From: Clostridium beijerinckii
GTDB lineage: Bacteria > Bacillota > Clostridia > Clostridiales > Clostridiaceae
Length of the DNA: 64,000 bases
Direction of reading: 5' to 3'
Assembly (NCBI RefSeq): GCF_036699995.1
Contig: NZ_CP144906.1
Location: forward strand, 1,798,001 to 1,862,000
Position 1 is the first letter of the stretch. The number at the start of each line of letters is the position of its first letter. Below the pieces are notes generated by a model that worked only from the letters and a program-made list of their open reading frames with translations, searched no databases and was not told where the DNA came from. The position numbers were made by a program, and so were the translations under genes. This document shows positions 35,875 to 45,959 of this stretch, piece after piece.

Positions 35875-36303
35875 TTGTTCATTGGGGAATATCAACATGC
35901 GTTAGATCCTAAAAATAGAATAATTGTTCCAGCAAAACTAAGAGATGGACTTGGTAATAAATTTGTTATTACAAAGGGGCTTGATGGGTGTTTGTACGCT
36001 TATCCACTTGATGAATGGAAGATATTGGAGAATAAATTAAAAACTTTACCTTTAACAAATAAGGATGCTAGATCCTTTGTGAGGTTCTTTTTTTCTGGAG
36101 CTTGTGAAGTCGAGTTAGACAAGCAAGGAAGAGGATTGATTCCACAAAATTTAAAGGAATATGCAGGTATAGAAAAGGACATAGTAAGTATTGGAGTATT
36201 ATCTAGAGTAGAAATATGGAGCAAAGAAAAGTGGAGCGAATATAACGAATCAAATATAGACTTTGATTCAATTGCAGAAAAAATGAATGATTTAGGAATA
36301 TAA
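35875..36303 (+). CDS. mraZ: Transcriptional regulator MraZ
   Basis: 142 residues from TTG 35875, 9 bases after AGGAG. Two AbrB-like SpoVT domains are visible: [26 protein letters not shown] and [22 protein letters not shown], each with the conserved DxKGR-type loop (DPKNR, DKQGR). MraZ is a ring-shaped DNA-binding protein that represses its own division/cell wall operon. First gene of the cluster; rsmH starts 12 bp after it. Confidence 0.96.
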   Translation: MFIGEYQHALDPKNRIIVPAKLRDGLGNKFVITKGLDGCLYAYPLDEWKILENKLKTLPLTNKDARSFVRFFFSGACEVELDKQGRGLIPQNLKEYAGIEKDIVSIGVLSRVEIWSKEKWSEYNESNIDFDSIAEKMNDLGI

Positions 36304-36315
36304 GGAGTTTTTATT

Positions 36316-37248
36316 ATGGAATTTAAACATGTATCGGTCTTATTGAATGAATGTATAGAGGCATTAAACATAAAGGAGAATGGGATTTATGTTGATGGTA
36401 CTTTAGGAGGAGCAGGACACTCATCTCATATCTTAAGCAATCTTTCCAAAGATGGGATGCTTATTGGGATAGATCAAGACCAAGATGCTCTAAAGGCAGC
36501 AAAGGAAAAACTTAAGGATTTTGAAAATGTAAAGTATGTTCATAGCAATTTTTATAATATTGATAGTATTTTAAACGATCTAGATATCGAAAAGGTTGAT
36601 GGAATTTTGATGGATCTTGGAGTTTCATCATATCAACTCGATGAAGCATCAAGAGGCTTTAGCTATATGCAAGATGCTCCGTTAGATATGAGAATGAATA
36701 GAGAAAATGATTTCTCAGCGTACAATATTGTAAATAATTACGATGAGGATAGCTTATATAAAATAATAAAGGACTATGGTGAAGAGAGATTTGCTAAAAG
36801 AATTGCGAATTTTATTGTAAACAGAAGAATTGAGAAACCAATAGAAACAACTTTTGAGCTTGTAGATATTATTAAAGCTGCAATTCCAGCAAAGATGAGA
36901 AGAGAAGGGCCACATCCGGCTAAAAGAACTTTTCAGGCCATTAGAATAGAGGTTAACTCAGAATTAAAGATACTTAATAAAACTATAGAGGATGGAGTGA
37001 ATAGATTAAATAAAGGTGGAAGAATGGCTATTATAACATTCCATTCTTTGGAAGATAGAATAGTGAAATTAAAGTTTAGAGAATTAGAGAATCCATGTAC
37101 TTGTCCAAAAGAATTTCCAATGTGTATCTGTGGGAAATTACCATTAGTTAGAAATATAGCTAAAAAAGGTATTGCACCAACTAAAGAAGAGATTGAAGAA
37201 AATCCAAGGAGTAGAAGCGCTAAGCTTAGAGTAATTGAGAAATTATAA
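36316..37248 (+). CDS. rsmH: 16S rRNA (cytosine-1402-N4)-methyltransferase
   Basis: 310 residues, [15 protein letters not shown] start, SAM-binding [63 protein letters not shown] and [10 protein letters not shown]. The C-terminal [13 protein letters not shown] cysteines are typical. It methylates C1402 in the decoding centre. Translationally close to mraZ and ftsL. Confidence 0.97.
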   Translation: MEFKHVSVLLNECIEALNIKENGIYVDGTLGGAGHSSHILSNLSKDGMLIGIDQDQDALKAAKEKLKDFENVKYVHSNFYNIDSILNDLDIEKVDGILMDLGVSSYQLDEASRGFSYMQDAPLDMRMNRENDFSAYNIVNNYDEDSLYKIIKDYGEERFAKRIANFIVNRRIEKPIETTFELVDIIKAAIPAKMRREGPHPAKRTFQAIRIEVNSELKILNKTIEDGVNRLNKGGRMAIITFHSLEDRIVKLKFRELENPCTCPKEFPMCICGKLPLVRNIAKKGIAPTKEEIEENPRSRSAKLRVIEKL

Positions 37249-37265
37249 TTATTATTATGTTATAA

Positions 37266-37796
37266 ATGAGTTGGGATGTGAATAAATTGGGAAGAAGAGA
37301 ATATGATTATATAAAAGGGAATACAGTATTAGCTCCAGAAAGAAAAACAAGAGTACGTAAACCGGATAAAAAATATAAACAAATACAAAGAAGAAAACAA
37401 ATTATAAGCAAAAATATCCTATTAAAAAACAGGAGAAAAAATGATAGGAAATACTTACTAACTGTGGCAGTTGTCATATTTAGTTTAGGGTTTATTACTA
37501 TTCACGGGGATAACAGGGTTTATACTATGGAAAGCAATGTGAGAAACTTGGATACTCAAATAAAACAAACACAAGAAGATAATGAGGCATTAAAAGTAAA
37601 AATATTGAAATTTTCTTCATTAAATAATATTCAAAAAAATGCTGAAAGTAAATTGGCAATGGCTATTCCAAAAAAAGAACAAACTATAAAAGTTGACTTT
37701 TCACAGAATTATTTTGAAGATTTAAAACCTAAAAGTTCCGAAAATACTGCTAAAAGTAAGAACATATTCTCTAAAATAATAAGCTACTTAAAATAA
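37266..37796 (+). CDS. ftsL: Cell division protein FtsL-like
   Basis: 176 residues: a basic cytoplasmic N-terminus of about 65 residues, one membrane helix (YLLTVAVVIFSLGFITIHG), and an external leucine/Asn-rich coiled coil (MESNVRNLDTQIKQTQEDN). Position between rsmH and the PBP genes and this layout identify it as FtsL, which recruits FtsW/PBP and partners FtsQ at the septum. Start is ATG 37266 by default; TTG 37287 is an alternative because neither has a strong ribosome binding site. Confidence 0.85.
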   Translation: MSWDVNKLGRREYDYIKGNTVLAPERKTRVRKPDKKYKQIQRRKQIISKNILLKNRRKNDRKYLLTVAVVIFSLGFITIHGDNRVYTMESNVRNLDTQIKQTQEDNEALKVKILKFSSLNNIQKNAESKLAMAIPKKEQTIKVDFSQNYFEDLKPKSSENTAKSKNIFSKIISYLK

Positions 37797-37890
37797 TAAA
37801 AAATAAGTAATTATAGTTAGGAAATTAATGGCTTTATCTTGGTTCTTTCGGGTTTTATGTAAAAGAAAGTGTGCATGGGGGAAATAAAAG

Positions 37891-40152
37891 TTGAAAAAAA
37901 AGAATTATAAAGATAGGGCAAAAATGCGTCAAAGGATGAGTATAGCAGCTTTTGCGTTGACAATTGTTTTTGTAATATTAACTCTTAGACTTTCTTATAT
38001 AATGATAGTTAAAAGAGCAGATTATGCAGCAAGAGCAGAAGAACAATGGACGAGTGAGGTAAAGATAGATGCCATAAGAGGAAGGATACTAGATAGGAAC
38101 GGTAAAGAATTAGCAGTATCTGCTAATGTTTATAGAGTAGATTTCGATTTAAATTCTATAAGAGCATATTTATCAAGAGGGTTAAAGGATCTATCAAAAA
38201 CAGATATAGATAATATGAAAAGTGTAGGAATTCCAATACCTTCTGGAGATGATGGATTAAAAACTGATGATATTGCGCCTGTTATTGCAAAGGCATTAGA
38301 TTTAGATGTAGATAAAGTAAAAGATAAGCTTGAAACAAGGCTTCCAAGTGGAGCAAAGGCTGGATCTGCTACTTTAGTTAGAAGAATAGAAAAAGAACAA
38401 GCAGATAAGGTAAAAGAACTTAATATAAGCGGTGTTTTAGTATCTCCAGATACTAAAAGATATTATCCGAATAATAATTTCTTAGCACATGTACTCGGAA
38501 GTACTAATGTTGATGGTAAAGGGCTTACAGGAGTAGAGCTTCAATACAATTCATACTTATCAGGAATTCCTGGAATGAAGATTGCAGAACTTGATAAAAA
38601 TAATAGAGATTTACCTTATACAATATCTCAGTTTACAGCACCGGTAAACGGTAAAGATGTTACACTTACGATTGATGAAAATATACAAAATTTTGCAGAA
38701 AAAGCTGCTATACAAGCTTATAATGATACAAAAGCTAAAGCAGTATCAATTCTTGTTATGGATCCTAAAACAGGTGAAGTTTTAGCAATGGTAAATAAAC
38801 CGGATTTTGATCCTAATAATCCGCGTGATGGTGCAGATAAATTTGATGGAGCAAGTTCAGATGACAAAGTACAAAAGATGTGGAGAAATAGGTTGGTAAA
38901 TGATACTTTTGAACCTGGTTCAATATTTAAGGTAGTAACAGCTATTACTGGCCTTGAAGAAAACATTGTAAATAAGGATAGTAAGTTTTATTGTGGAGGT
39001 TCATTAAAAGTTGGAGGAATTACTCCTAAGTGCTGGAGAACTCAGGGACATGGAGCAGAAGTATTCCCAGACATAATTCAGAATTCATGTAATGTAGGCT
39101 TTATGGAGCTTGGGGCAATGATTGGAAAAGAAAAATTATGTGAATATATTAATAAATTTGGTTTTGGAAAAGCGAGTGGAATTGATTTACCTGGAGAAGC
39201 AAAAGGAATTGTTAAACCAGTTGATAAGGTTTCTGAGGCAGATCTTGCTACAATTTCATTTGGACAAACTAATACAGTTAACTCAGTTCAATATATGACT
39301 GCCTTTAATGCTATTGCTAATGGCGGAACTTTGATACAACCGCATGTAATGAAAGAAATCACTCATGAAGATGAAAATAATGTTAATATTGTTGATGAAA
39401 CTTTTAAGCCTAAGACAACAACAGTTGCAAGTACTGAAAAGACAGCAGAACTTAGAAGTTATCTTGAAAGAGTTATTACAGGGGGATCTGGAACAGGAAC
39501 ATTTATAGAAGGTTACCATATAGGAGGTAAGACAGGTACTGCTCAGAAAGTTATTGATGGAAGATATCAAGAAGGTAAGTATATATCTTCATTTGTTGGA
39601 ATGGCTCCTGTGGATGATCCTAAAATTACTATGATGGTAACTATTGATGAACCAAGTAATGGTGCTTATTATGCTGCACAAGTTGCTGTACCGCCAGCAA
39701 AACCATTATTTACTGATATTTTTAATTACCTTAATAACAAATTTTCAGATGAAAATATGGGACAAATTACTAGAGATGTTATTATTCCAGAAGTTAGAGG
39801 GATGAAAGTTGATGATGCTAAAAAAGCGTTGAAGGATGCCAAGTTAGATTTTAATATAGATGGTGACGGGGAGTCAGTAGTAAACTTAACACCATATCCA
39901 GGATATTCGGTAAAGGAAGGGTCAAAAATAAATCTTTATACAAGTAGCGATGGAACAAATAGTAATAATGTTGTAATGCCTGATGTCAGGGGATATTCAA
40001 AGGAAGATGCTAATACACTATTGAAGAAGCTGGGAATAGTGCCTGTCTTTGAAGGAAGTGGAGCAGTCTCAGAACAGGATATTTCTCAAGGTGAAGTTAT
40101 AACAAAGGGAACAACTGTTAAGTTGACCTTAAGTTCGGACTATAAGGATTAA
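37891..40152 (+). CDS. spoVD: SpoVD-like penicillin-binding transpeptidase with two PASTA domains
   Basis: 753 residues from TTG 37891 (GGGGGAAA upstream). One N-terminal membrane helix (about 18-40), PBP dimerisation domain, transpeptidase domain with SxxK at S344 (GSIFK), SxN (SCN) and KTGTAQ, then two PASTA repeats (about 630-753). Cys381 and Cys400 lie +37 and +56 from the active serine, matching the 19-residue spacing of the redox-controlled SpoVD cysteine pair known in B. subtilis. It cross-links peptidoglycan at the septum or in the spore cortex. Own terminator follows. Confidence 0.93.
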   Translation: MKKKNYKDRAKMRQRMSIAAFALTIVFVILTLRLSYIMIVKRADYAARAEEQWTSEVKIDAIRGRILDRNGKELAVSANVYRVDFDLNSIRAYLSRGLKDLSKTDIDNMKSVGIPIPSGDDGLKTDDIAPVIAKALDLDVDKVKDKLETRLPSGAKAGSATLVRRIEKEQADKVKELNISGVLVSPDTKRYYPNNNFLAHVLGSTNVDGKGLTGVELQYNSYLSGIPGMKIAELDKNNRDLPYTISQFTAPVNGKDVTLTIDENIQNFAEKAAIQAYNDTKAKAVSILVMDPKTGEVLAMVNKPDFDPNNPRDGADKFDGASSDDKVQKMWRNRLVNDTFEPGSIFKVVTAITGLEENIVNKDSKFYCGGSLKVGGITPKCWRTQGHGAEVFPDIIQNSCNVGFMELGAMIGKEKLCEYINKFGFGKASGIDLPGEAKGIVKPVDKVSEADLATISFGQTNTVNSVQYMTAFNAIANGGTLIQPHVMKEITHEDENNVNIVDETFKPKTTTVASTEKTAELRSYLERVITGGSGTGTFIEGYHIGGKTGTAQKVIDGRYQEGKYISSFVGMAPVDDPKITMMVTIDEPSNGAYYAAQVAVPPAKPLFTDIFNYLNNKFSDENMGQITRDVIIPEVRGMKVDDAKKALKDAKLDFNIDGDGESVVNLTPYPGYSVKEGSKINLYTSSDGTNSNNVVMPDVRGYSKEDANTLLKKLGIVPVFEGSGAVSEQDISQGEVITKGTTVKLTLSSDYKD

Positions 40153-40234
40153 AAAAGTGAGAATAAATTAATACGAAAACTTTAAAACGAACTAGGTATG
40201 TTTTGTAAGAAGTTTAGTATGAATTATACAAATG

Positions 40235-40280
40235 AAAAAATATTAGTATGTGAGAATTCTCGCATACTAATATTTTTTAG
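40235..40280 (+). terminator. Terminator after the first PBP gene
   Basis: 20-bp stem 40235-40254 with 40259-40278 around TATTAGTATGTGAG/CTCGCATACTAATA, ending in TTTTTT. Confidence 0.92.
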
Positions 40281-40399
40281 TAATAATATCCGTTATATAT
40301 TTAGGTATCCTATTAGAACTGTTAAAACCAATACTTAGCTAATAGGTGAATATTTAAATTAGTGTTTTATTCAGAGGAAAATAAATGGAGGAACAGGCA

Positions 40400-42649
40400 T
40401 TGAAAAAGAAAAAACATGTAAGTAAAGTAAAGATACGGAAGAGAACAAGAAGTGTTGCTTTTTCTTTAACAGCTATTTTTGCTATATTAATAATTAGACT
40501 CTCTTATATAGTGATGGTTGATGGAAAAGACTATTCAGCAAGAGCGGAAGAACAGTGGACAAGTGAAGTGAAAATAGATGCTAAAAGAGGAGAAGTCTTG
40601 GATAGGAACGGAAATGAACTGGCTGTATCTGCTAATGTCTATAGAGTGGACTTTGATTTAAATTCAATAAGGAATTACTTGAAAAGACCAGCAAAATCTA
40701 TTCCAAATAAAGAGCTTAGCCATATGAAAAGTGTAGGAATTCCAATCCCTACAGAAGGAAGTGGCCTAACAAACGATGATATTGCACCTGTAATTGCGAA
40801 AGTATTAAATATGGATGTGTCAGAAATAAAAGCGGATTTAGAAAAGAAGCTTCCAAGTGGTGCAGATGCATTTTCTGTGACTGTAGCACGAAAAATAGAA
40901 AAAGATATAGCGGATAAAGTAAAAGAACTTAATATAAATGGAATTATAGTTTCACAAGATACGAAAAGATATTATCCTAATAATAATTTTCTATCGCATG
41001 TTTTAGGAACTACTGATCCTGATGGCAAAGGATTAAGTGGTGTAGAACTTCAATATAATTCATATTTATCAGGAATTCCTGGAATGAAGGTTGCAGAGCT
41101 TGATAAAAATAATGAAGATTTGCCTTATACAGTTTCTCAATATACAGAACCTGTAAATGGCAAAGATGTTACTTTAACTATCGATGAAAATATCCAAAAC
41201 ATTGTTGAAAATATAGCACAAAAGGCCTATAAAGATGATAAAGCTAAAGAAGTTTCGATATTAGTAATGAATCCTAAGACTGGAGAAGTTTTAGGAATGG
41301 TAAATAAACCAGATTTTGATCCTAATAATCCATATGATGGAGCAAGTAAATTTGATGGAGCAGATCTAAATGATAAGATACAGAAAATGTGGAGAAATAG
41401 GTTGGTAAGTGATACTTTTGAACCAGGATCAATATTTAAAGTAATCACTACTATATCTGGTTTAGAAAACAATGTTGCAAATAAAGATACGCAATTTGTG
41501 GATAATGGATCAATATCTGTAGGCGGAATTGTAGTGAAGGATGCAGAACGAGAAAATAAACTTCAAAATTTACTTCAAATTATTCAGAATTCATCAAATG
41601 TGTGTTTTGTAAAATTAGGACAAATGATTGGTAAAGACAAATTATATGAATCTATTAATAAGTTCGGATTCGGAAAAGTAAGTGGAATCGATTTGCCAGG
41701 AGAGGCATCTGGAATTGTGAAACCAATTGATAAAGTTTCGGAAGCGGATCTTGCAACGATATCATTTGGACAGACTAATACAGTAAATTCGGTTCAATAT
41801 ATGGCTGCATTTAATGCTATTGCTAATGGCGGAACTCTAATTCAACCTCATGTAATGAAAGAAATTACTCATAATGATGAAAATAATGTTAAGATTGTTG
41901 ATGAAACTTTTAAACCTACGACTGCTACAGTTGCAAGTGCAGAAAAGACAGCAGAACTTAGAAGTTATCTTGAAGGTGTTGTAACTGGTGGAACAGCAAC
42001 TGGAACTTTTATAGAGGGATATCACATTGGGGGTAAAACAGGAACTGCAGAAAAGGTTGTTGGTGGTAAGTATGGAGAAGGCAAATATATATCTTCATTT
42101 GTGGGAATGGCTCCAGCTAATGATCCTAAAGTTACAGTTATGATAACTGTTGATGAGCCTAGTAATGGTGAATACTACGCTTCACAAGTAGCAGTACCAT
42201 ATGCAAAACTATTGTTTACAGGTATATTTGACTATTTAAATAGTGCATCTTCTAATGAGAAAATTGTTAAGGATATTATTATTCCAGAAGTTAGAAACAT
42301 GAAAGTTTCAGATGCTGAGAAAGTATTAAAGGATAAAGGCTTAGATTGTAATATAGATGGAAGTGAAGAAACAATAGTAAGCATGAAGCCATATCCAGGT
42401 TCATCAGTAAAGGAAGGTTCTAAAATAACTCTTTACACAAGTGGGGATGCGACTTATAATAATAATGTTGTAATGCCAAATGTTAGGGGATATTCAAAAG
42501 AGGATGCGACTACTTTATTAAAAAATCTTGGAATAACAGCAACTTTTGAAGGAAATGGAGTTGTTTCAGTACAGAATATTTCAGAAGGTGAAGTTATACC
42601 TAAAGGAACAACTGCCGAGTTGATTTTAAGTTCGTATTATGAAGATTAA
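40400..42649 (+). CDS. Second SpoVD/PBP2B-like transpeptidase with PASTA domains
   Basis: 749 residues from TTG 40400: TGGAGG lies 8 bases upstream, and this start aligns the N-terminus and the active serine (S344) exactly with the upstream paralogue. ATG 40385 is the alternative. The two proteins are colinear over most of their length (identical blocks such as RAEEQWTSEVKIDA, SANVYRVDFDLNSIR, FDPNNP, ISFGQTNTVNSVQYM). SxxK, SSN and KTGTAE are intact. The segment corresponding to about 360-400 has diverged: the GHG and both cysteines are lost. Probably the vegetative FtsI/PBP2B role or the converse. Confidence 0.92.
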   Translation: MKKKKHVSKVKIRKRTRSVAFSLTAIFAILIIRLSYIVMVDGKDYSARAEEQWTSEVKIDAKRGEVLDRNGNELAVSANVYRVDFDLNSIRNYLKRPAKSIPNKELSHMKSVGIPIPTEGSGLTNDDIAPVIAKVLNMDVSEIKADLEKKLPSGADAFSVTVARKIEKDIADKVKELNINGIIVSQDTKRYYPNNNFLSHVLGTTDPDGKGLSGVELQYNSYLSGIPGMKVAELDKNNEDLPYTVSQYTEPVNGKDVTLTIDENIQNIVENIAQKAYKDDKAKEVSILVMNPKTGEVLGMVNKPDFDPNNPYDGASKFDGADLNDKIQKMWRNRLVSDTFEPGSIFKVITTISGLENNVANKDTQFVDNGSISVGGIVVKDAERENKLQNLLQIIQNSSNVCFVKLGQMIGKDKLYESINKFGFGKVSGIDLPGEASGIVKPIDKVSEADLATISFGQTNTVNSVQYMAAFNAIANGGTLIQPHVMKEITHNDENNVKIVDETFKPTTATVASAEKTAELRSYLEGVVTGGTATGTFIEGYHIGGKTGTAEKVVGGKYGEGKYISSFVGMAPANDPKVTVMITVDEPSNGEYYASQVAVPYAKLLFTGIFDYLNSASSNEKIVKDIIIPEVRNMKVSDAEKVLKDKGLDCNIDGSEETIVSMKPYPGSSVKEGSKITLYTSGDATYNNNVVMPNVRGYSKEDATTLLKNLGITATFEGNGVVSVQNISEGEVIPKGTTAELILSSYYED

Positions 42650-42732
42650 GAATAATGGTAGATATATAGGGAATTTAAATTAAAATCGCTTTTTGCGGAA
42701 AATTTAAAGTGAATTGGCGAATGATGAAATAC

Positions 42733-42768
42733 TAGCATGTGGGGATGCTCGCATGCTATATTTTTTTA
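42733..42768 (+). terminator. Terminator after the second PBP gene
   Basis: 11-bp stem 42733-42743 with 42748-42758 (TAGCATGTGGG/CTCGCATGCTA, two G-T pairs), then TATATTTTTTT. Its core resembles the terminator after the first PBP gene. Confidence 0.87.
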
Positions 42769-42946
42769 TCATATAAGTTCTAATTAATAGCTTTCATAGT
42801 TCATAAAATCATTACATACAAAATAAATCATATTCGCTGAGATTAGATAATAATTGTGCATTTAATTTTCTTAAACGTAATAATTATTAATATAAAATAT
42901 AAATTAAAATATTCATATACGATAAGTTAATTAGGAGGAATTCAAT

Positions 42947-44407
42947 ATGAATTTGAAAAGTATTTTAAAAGGAATAGATTTTGAATCAATTCAGGGTGAT
43001 ATTGATATTGAAGTTAACAAAATAAACTATGATAGCAGAAAAGCTGGCATTGATGATGTTTTTGTCTGTATAAAAGGATATGCAACTGATGGCCATAAAT
43101 ATATAGAAAAAGCTATTGAAAACGGAGCAAAAGTTATAGTAATCCAAGATGATATAGAAATAAAGGATGAGAATATTGCCATTATTAAATGCAATGATAC
43201 AAGAAAAGCATTGGCATTAATGGGGGCAAATTATTATGATAATCCTAGTTCTAAAATGAAGATAATTGGAGTTACTGGAACTAATGGAAAAACTACTACT
43301 GCTTTTATGATTAAGCATATTTTAGAAGAAAGCAATAAAAAAGTTGGTCTTATTGGAACTATTGCAAATTTTATAGGTGATGAAAAAATTCATACTGAAA
43401 GAACAACTCCAGAATCCTTAGAGCTTCAAGAATTATTTTCTGAAATGGTTGATAAAGGTGTAGAGTATTGTGTTATGGAAGTGTCTTCTCATTCATTAGC
43501 ATTAGATAGAGTTTATGGTATTGAATTTCAGGTTGGAATATTTACTAATTTGACTAGAGATCATTTGGATTTTCACAAGACTTTTGAAAATTATTACAAG
43601 GCAAAGTTTAAATTGTTTGAAAGATCTAGAATAAAAATTGTTAATGTTGACGATAATTACGGGAGACAAGTAATTAGTGATTTAAACAATTTGAAATGCA
43701 ATGATATATATTCATTCTCAGTAAAAAGCATTTCAGATTTTAAAGCTTTTGATGAAGAAATGGGAAGTAGAGAAATCAAATTTAAGCTCAACTTGAAAGA
43801 AGATGAGCAATTTATTTTAAATATACCAGGTGAATATAATATATATAATGCGTTAGGTGCAATAGCAGCATGTTTTAAATTAGGTATGCCTATAAAGGAT
43901 ATTAAAAGCGGCATTGAAAATGTAGTAGTTTTAGGAAGATGTGAAAGAGTAGCAAAAGAATATAATTTAGGTTATGAAATCATCATAGATTATGCACATA
44001 CTCCAGATGGTTTAGAAAATATATTAAAGACAGCTAAGGCATTTACAAAAGGAAGATTGATATCTGTATTTGGTTGCGGGGGAGACAGGGATAAGGTAAA
44101 AAGACCTGAAATGGGTAAAATATCTACAGATATTGCAGATGTTACAATTGTAACATCCGATAACCCTAGAAGTGAAGAACCTCTAAGTATTATAAAAGAC
44201 ATTGAAGCTGGAATTGACAAAGATAATTATTTTGTAATAGAAAATAGAAAAGAAGCAATAAAAAAATCTATAGATATAGCTCAAGATAATGACGTAATAG
44301 TTATTGCAGGTAAGGGGCATGAAACTTATCAAGTATTGAGAGATGAAACTATACATTTTGATGAAAGAGAAATTGTAAAAGAAATATTAGATAGCATGAA
44401 CAATTAG
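42947..44407 (+). CDS. murE: UDP-MurNAc-L-Ala-D-Glu:meso-diaminopimelate ligase
   Basis: 486 residues: N-terminal UDP-binding domain (INYDSRKAGIDDVFVCIKGYATDGHKYI), central ATPase with P-loop GVTGTNGKTTTAF, TTPESLELQELF, VMEVSSHSL, and a C-terminal domain with FGCGGDRDKVKRPEMGKI and SDNPRSEEP. The DNPR motif predicts meso-DAP as substrate, in line with dapF further along. Starts a new transcript after the PBP terminator. AGGAGG precedes the ATG. Confidence 0.96.
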   Translation: MNLKSILKGIDFESIQGDIDIEVNKINYDSRKAGIDDVFVCIKGYATDGHKYIEKAIENGAKVIVIQDDIEIKDENIAIIKCNDTRKALALMGANYYDNPSSKMKIIGVTGTNGKTTTAFMIKHILEESNKKVGLIGTIANFIGDEKIHTERTTPESLELQELFSEMVDKGVEYCVMEVSSHSLALDRVYGIEFQVGIFTNLTRDHLDFHKTFENYYKAKFKLFERSRIKIVNVDDNYGRQVISDLNNLKCNDIYSFSVKSISDFKAFDEEMGSREIKFKLNLKEDEQFILNIPGEYNIYNALGAIAACFKLGMPIKDIKSGIENVVVLGRCERVAKEYNLGYEIIIDYAHTPDGLENILKTAKAFTKGRLISVFGCGGDRDKVKRPEMGKISTDIADVTIVTSDNPRSEEPLSIIKDIEAGIDKDNYFVIENRKEAIKKSIDIAQDNDVIVIAGKGHETYQVLRDETIHFDEREIVKEILDSMNN

Positions 44408-44497
44408 GGATCTTATTCATAATGTAACAATGACGGATTTAAGCGATATTTAGGATTGTTATTTTGTTGATGAAGTTAACAGGAAAATAAGGGGTGG

Positions 44498-45856
44498 ATG
44501 AACTTGGATTTAAATTTAGCGGAAATAATTAAGGCAGTGGATGGGGAAATAATAGTTAAAAATAACGAAGGTATTTTTAATAAGATTTCAACTGATACTA
44601 GAAAAATTCAGAAGGATAATTTATTCATTGCATTAAAAGGAGAGAATTTTAATGGTAATGATTATACAATACAAGCTATCGAAAAAGGGGCATCTATAAT
44701 AATAATTGATGATGTGAAGTTTAAAGTTGAAGATTTAAATAATAGGGGAACTATTATTAAAGTAAACGACACTAAAGAAGCTTTAGGAGATTTGGCTAGA
44801 TTTTACAGAAAGAAAATTGGAGTAAAAGTAGTTGGAATAACAGGATCTACTGGTAAAACTTCAACAAAAGATTTAGTAGCTGCATTTCTAAGTGGAAAAT
44901 ACAAAGTTTTTAAAACTCAAGGAAATTTCAATAACGAAATTGGATTACCACTTATGATATTTGAACTTTCTAAAGATTATGATATAGCTGTCCTTGAAAT
45001 GGGAATGAGTAATTTTGGAGAGATAAATAAGTTAGCGAGTATTGCACTTCCGGATGTTGGTGCAATAACTAATATTGGAGTGGCTCATATAGAATATTTG
45101 AAGACTAGAGAAAATATACTTAAAGAGAAGATGTCTATAACAGATTTCTTTGAAAACAAAAACTCATTAATAGTGAACTGTGAAAATGATATGCTAAAAA
45201 CAATAGTTGAGTGTGATAAGTTTAATTTAGAGAGAGTAGGTTATGATTCTAGCTATAATCTTTACGCTAAGAATATAAAATTAACATCTGAAAATACTTC
45301 ATTTGATGTAGTTACTGATGATAATAAAAATTATAGATTTACTCTAAATATGGTCGGAGAACATAATGTTTTGAACGCACTTATAGGAATACAAATAGCA
45401 AGAAATTTTGGGTTGACTTTTGAAGAGATGGAAAAGGGGTTAGGGAATTTTAATGCTACTTCTATGAGACTTGAAGTTATAAATAAAGATAAGTTTACTA
45501 TTATAAATGATTCTTATAATGCTAATCCAGATTCAATGAAAGCTGCACTTGAAGTGCTAAAAAATTATTCTGGATCGAGAAAAATCGCGGTACTTGGAAC
45601 TATGGGTGAACTTGGAGATTATGCAGAAGAAGCACATATCCAAGTTGGTGAATTTGCGAAAGATAAAGCAGATATTTTATTGACTACTGGTGAATTTAAA
45701 GAGTATTATAAGAAAGGCTTTGGAGAGCGTACAATGGTGTTTGAGAGTAAACAAGAATTAATGCAGAGGTTAACTGATATGATTAAAGTAAATGATACTA
45801 TTTTAATTAAAGCATCTAGAAGTGCAAAATTTGAGGAAATAACCAAATATCTATAG
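44498..45856 (+). CDS. murF: UDP-MurNAc-tripeptide:D-Ala-D-Ala ligase
   Basis: 452 residues with STDTRKIQKDNLFIALKG, P-loop GITGSTGKTSTKDLVA, EMGMSNFGEI, INDSYNANPDSMKAAL and VLGTMGELG. It adds D-Ala-D-Ala to complete the UDP-MurNAc-pentapeptide. Start ATG 44498 is only three bases after AAGGGG, so TTG 44504 (product MDLNLAEII) may be the true start. mraY is next, after an unusual structured gap. Confidence 0.95.
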   Translation: MNLDLNLAEIIKAVDGEIIVKNNEGIFNKISTDTRKIQKDNLFIALKGENFNGNDYTIQAIEKGASIIIIDDVKFKVEDLNNRGTIIKVNDTKEALGDLARFYRKKIGVKVVGITGSTGKTSTKDLVAAFLSGKYKVFKTQGNFNNEIGLPLMIFELSKDYDIAVLEMGMSNFGEINKLASIALPDVGAITNIGVAHIEYLKTRENILKEKMSITDFFENKNSLIVNCENDMLKTIVECDKFNLERVGYDSSYNLYAKNIKLTSENTSFDVVTDDNKNYRFTLNMVGEHNVLNALIGIQIARNFGLTFEEMEKGLGNFNATSMRLEVINKDKFTIINDSYNANPDSMKAALEVLKNYSGSRKIAVLGTMGELGDYAEEAHIQVGEFAKDKADILLTTGEFKEYYKKGFGERTMVFESKQELMQRLTDMIKVNDTILIKASRSAKFEEITKYL

Positions 45857-45872
45857 AATTTAAAATAACACG

Positions 45873-45959
45873 AAGGAGGTGACTTGCCTTAATTAGGATC
45901 TTCAAGAAAATAATTACCTAGCATGATTATTTTCTTTCGGATATTTTAGGCAACACTGG
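45873..45959 (+). promoter_or_regulatory. Structured gap with remote Shine-Dalgarno sequence before mraY
   Basis: A very strong AAGGAGGTGAC at 45873-45883 lies 80 bp before the mraY ATG, followed by TTGCCT (45884-45889) that can pair with AGGCAA (45948-45953). Inside is a 9-bp hairpin 45906-45914/45926-45934. Folding would leave AAGGAGG only 10 bases (TGAC+CACTGG) from ATG 45960, which itself has no adjacent ribosome binding site. A five-codon frame starts at GTG 45879. Confidence 0.6.

Noticed and set aside
36000..36371. Minus-strand frame over mraZ-rsmH
   Set aside because: Shadow of two conserved genes; no ribosome binding site.
40153..40399. Frameshifted remnant of a third PBP gene between the two paralogues
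   Set aside because: Reading all frames of the gap shows only the terminator and AT-rich sequence, with no PBP motif.
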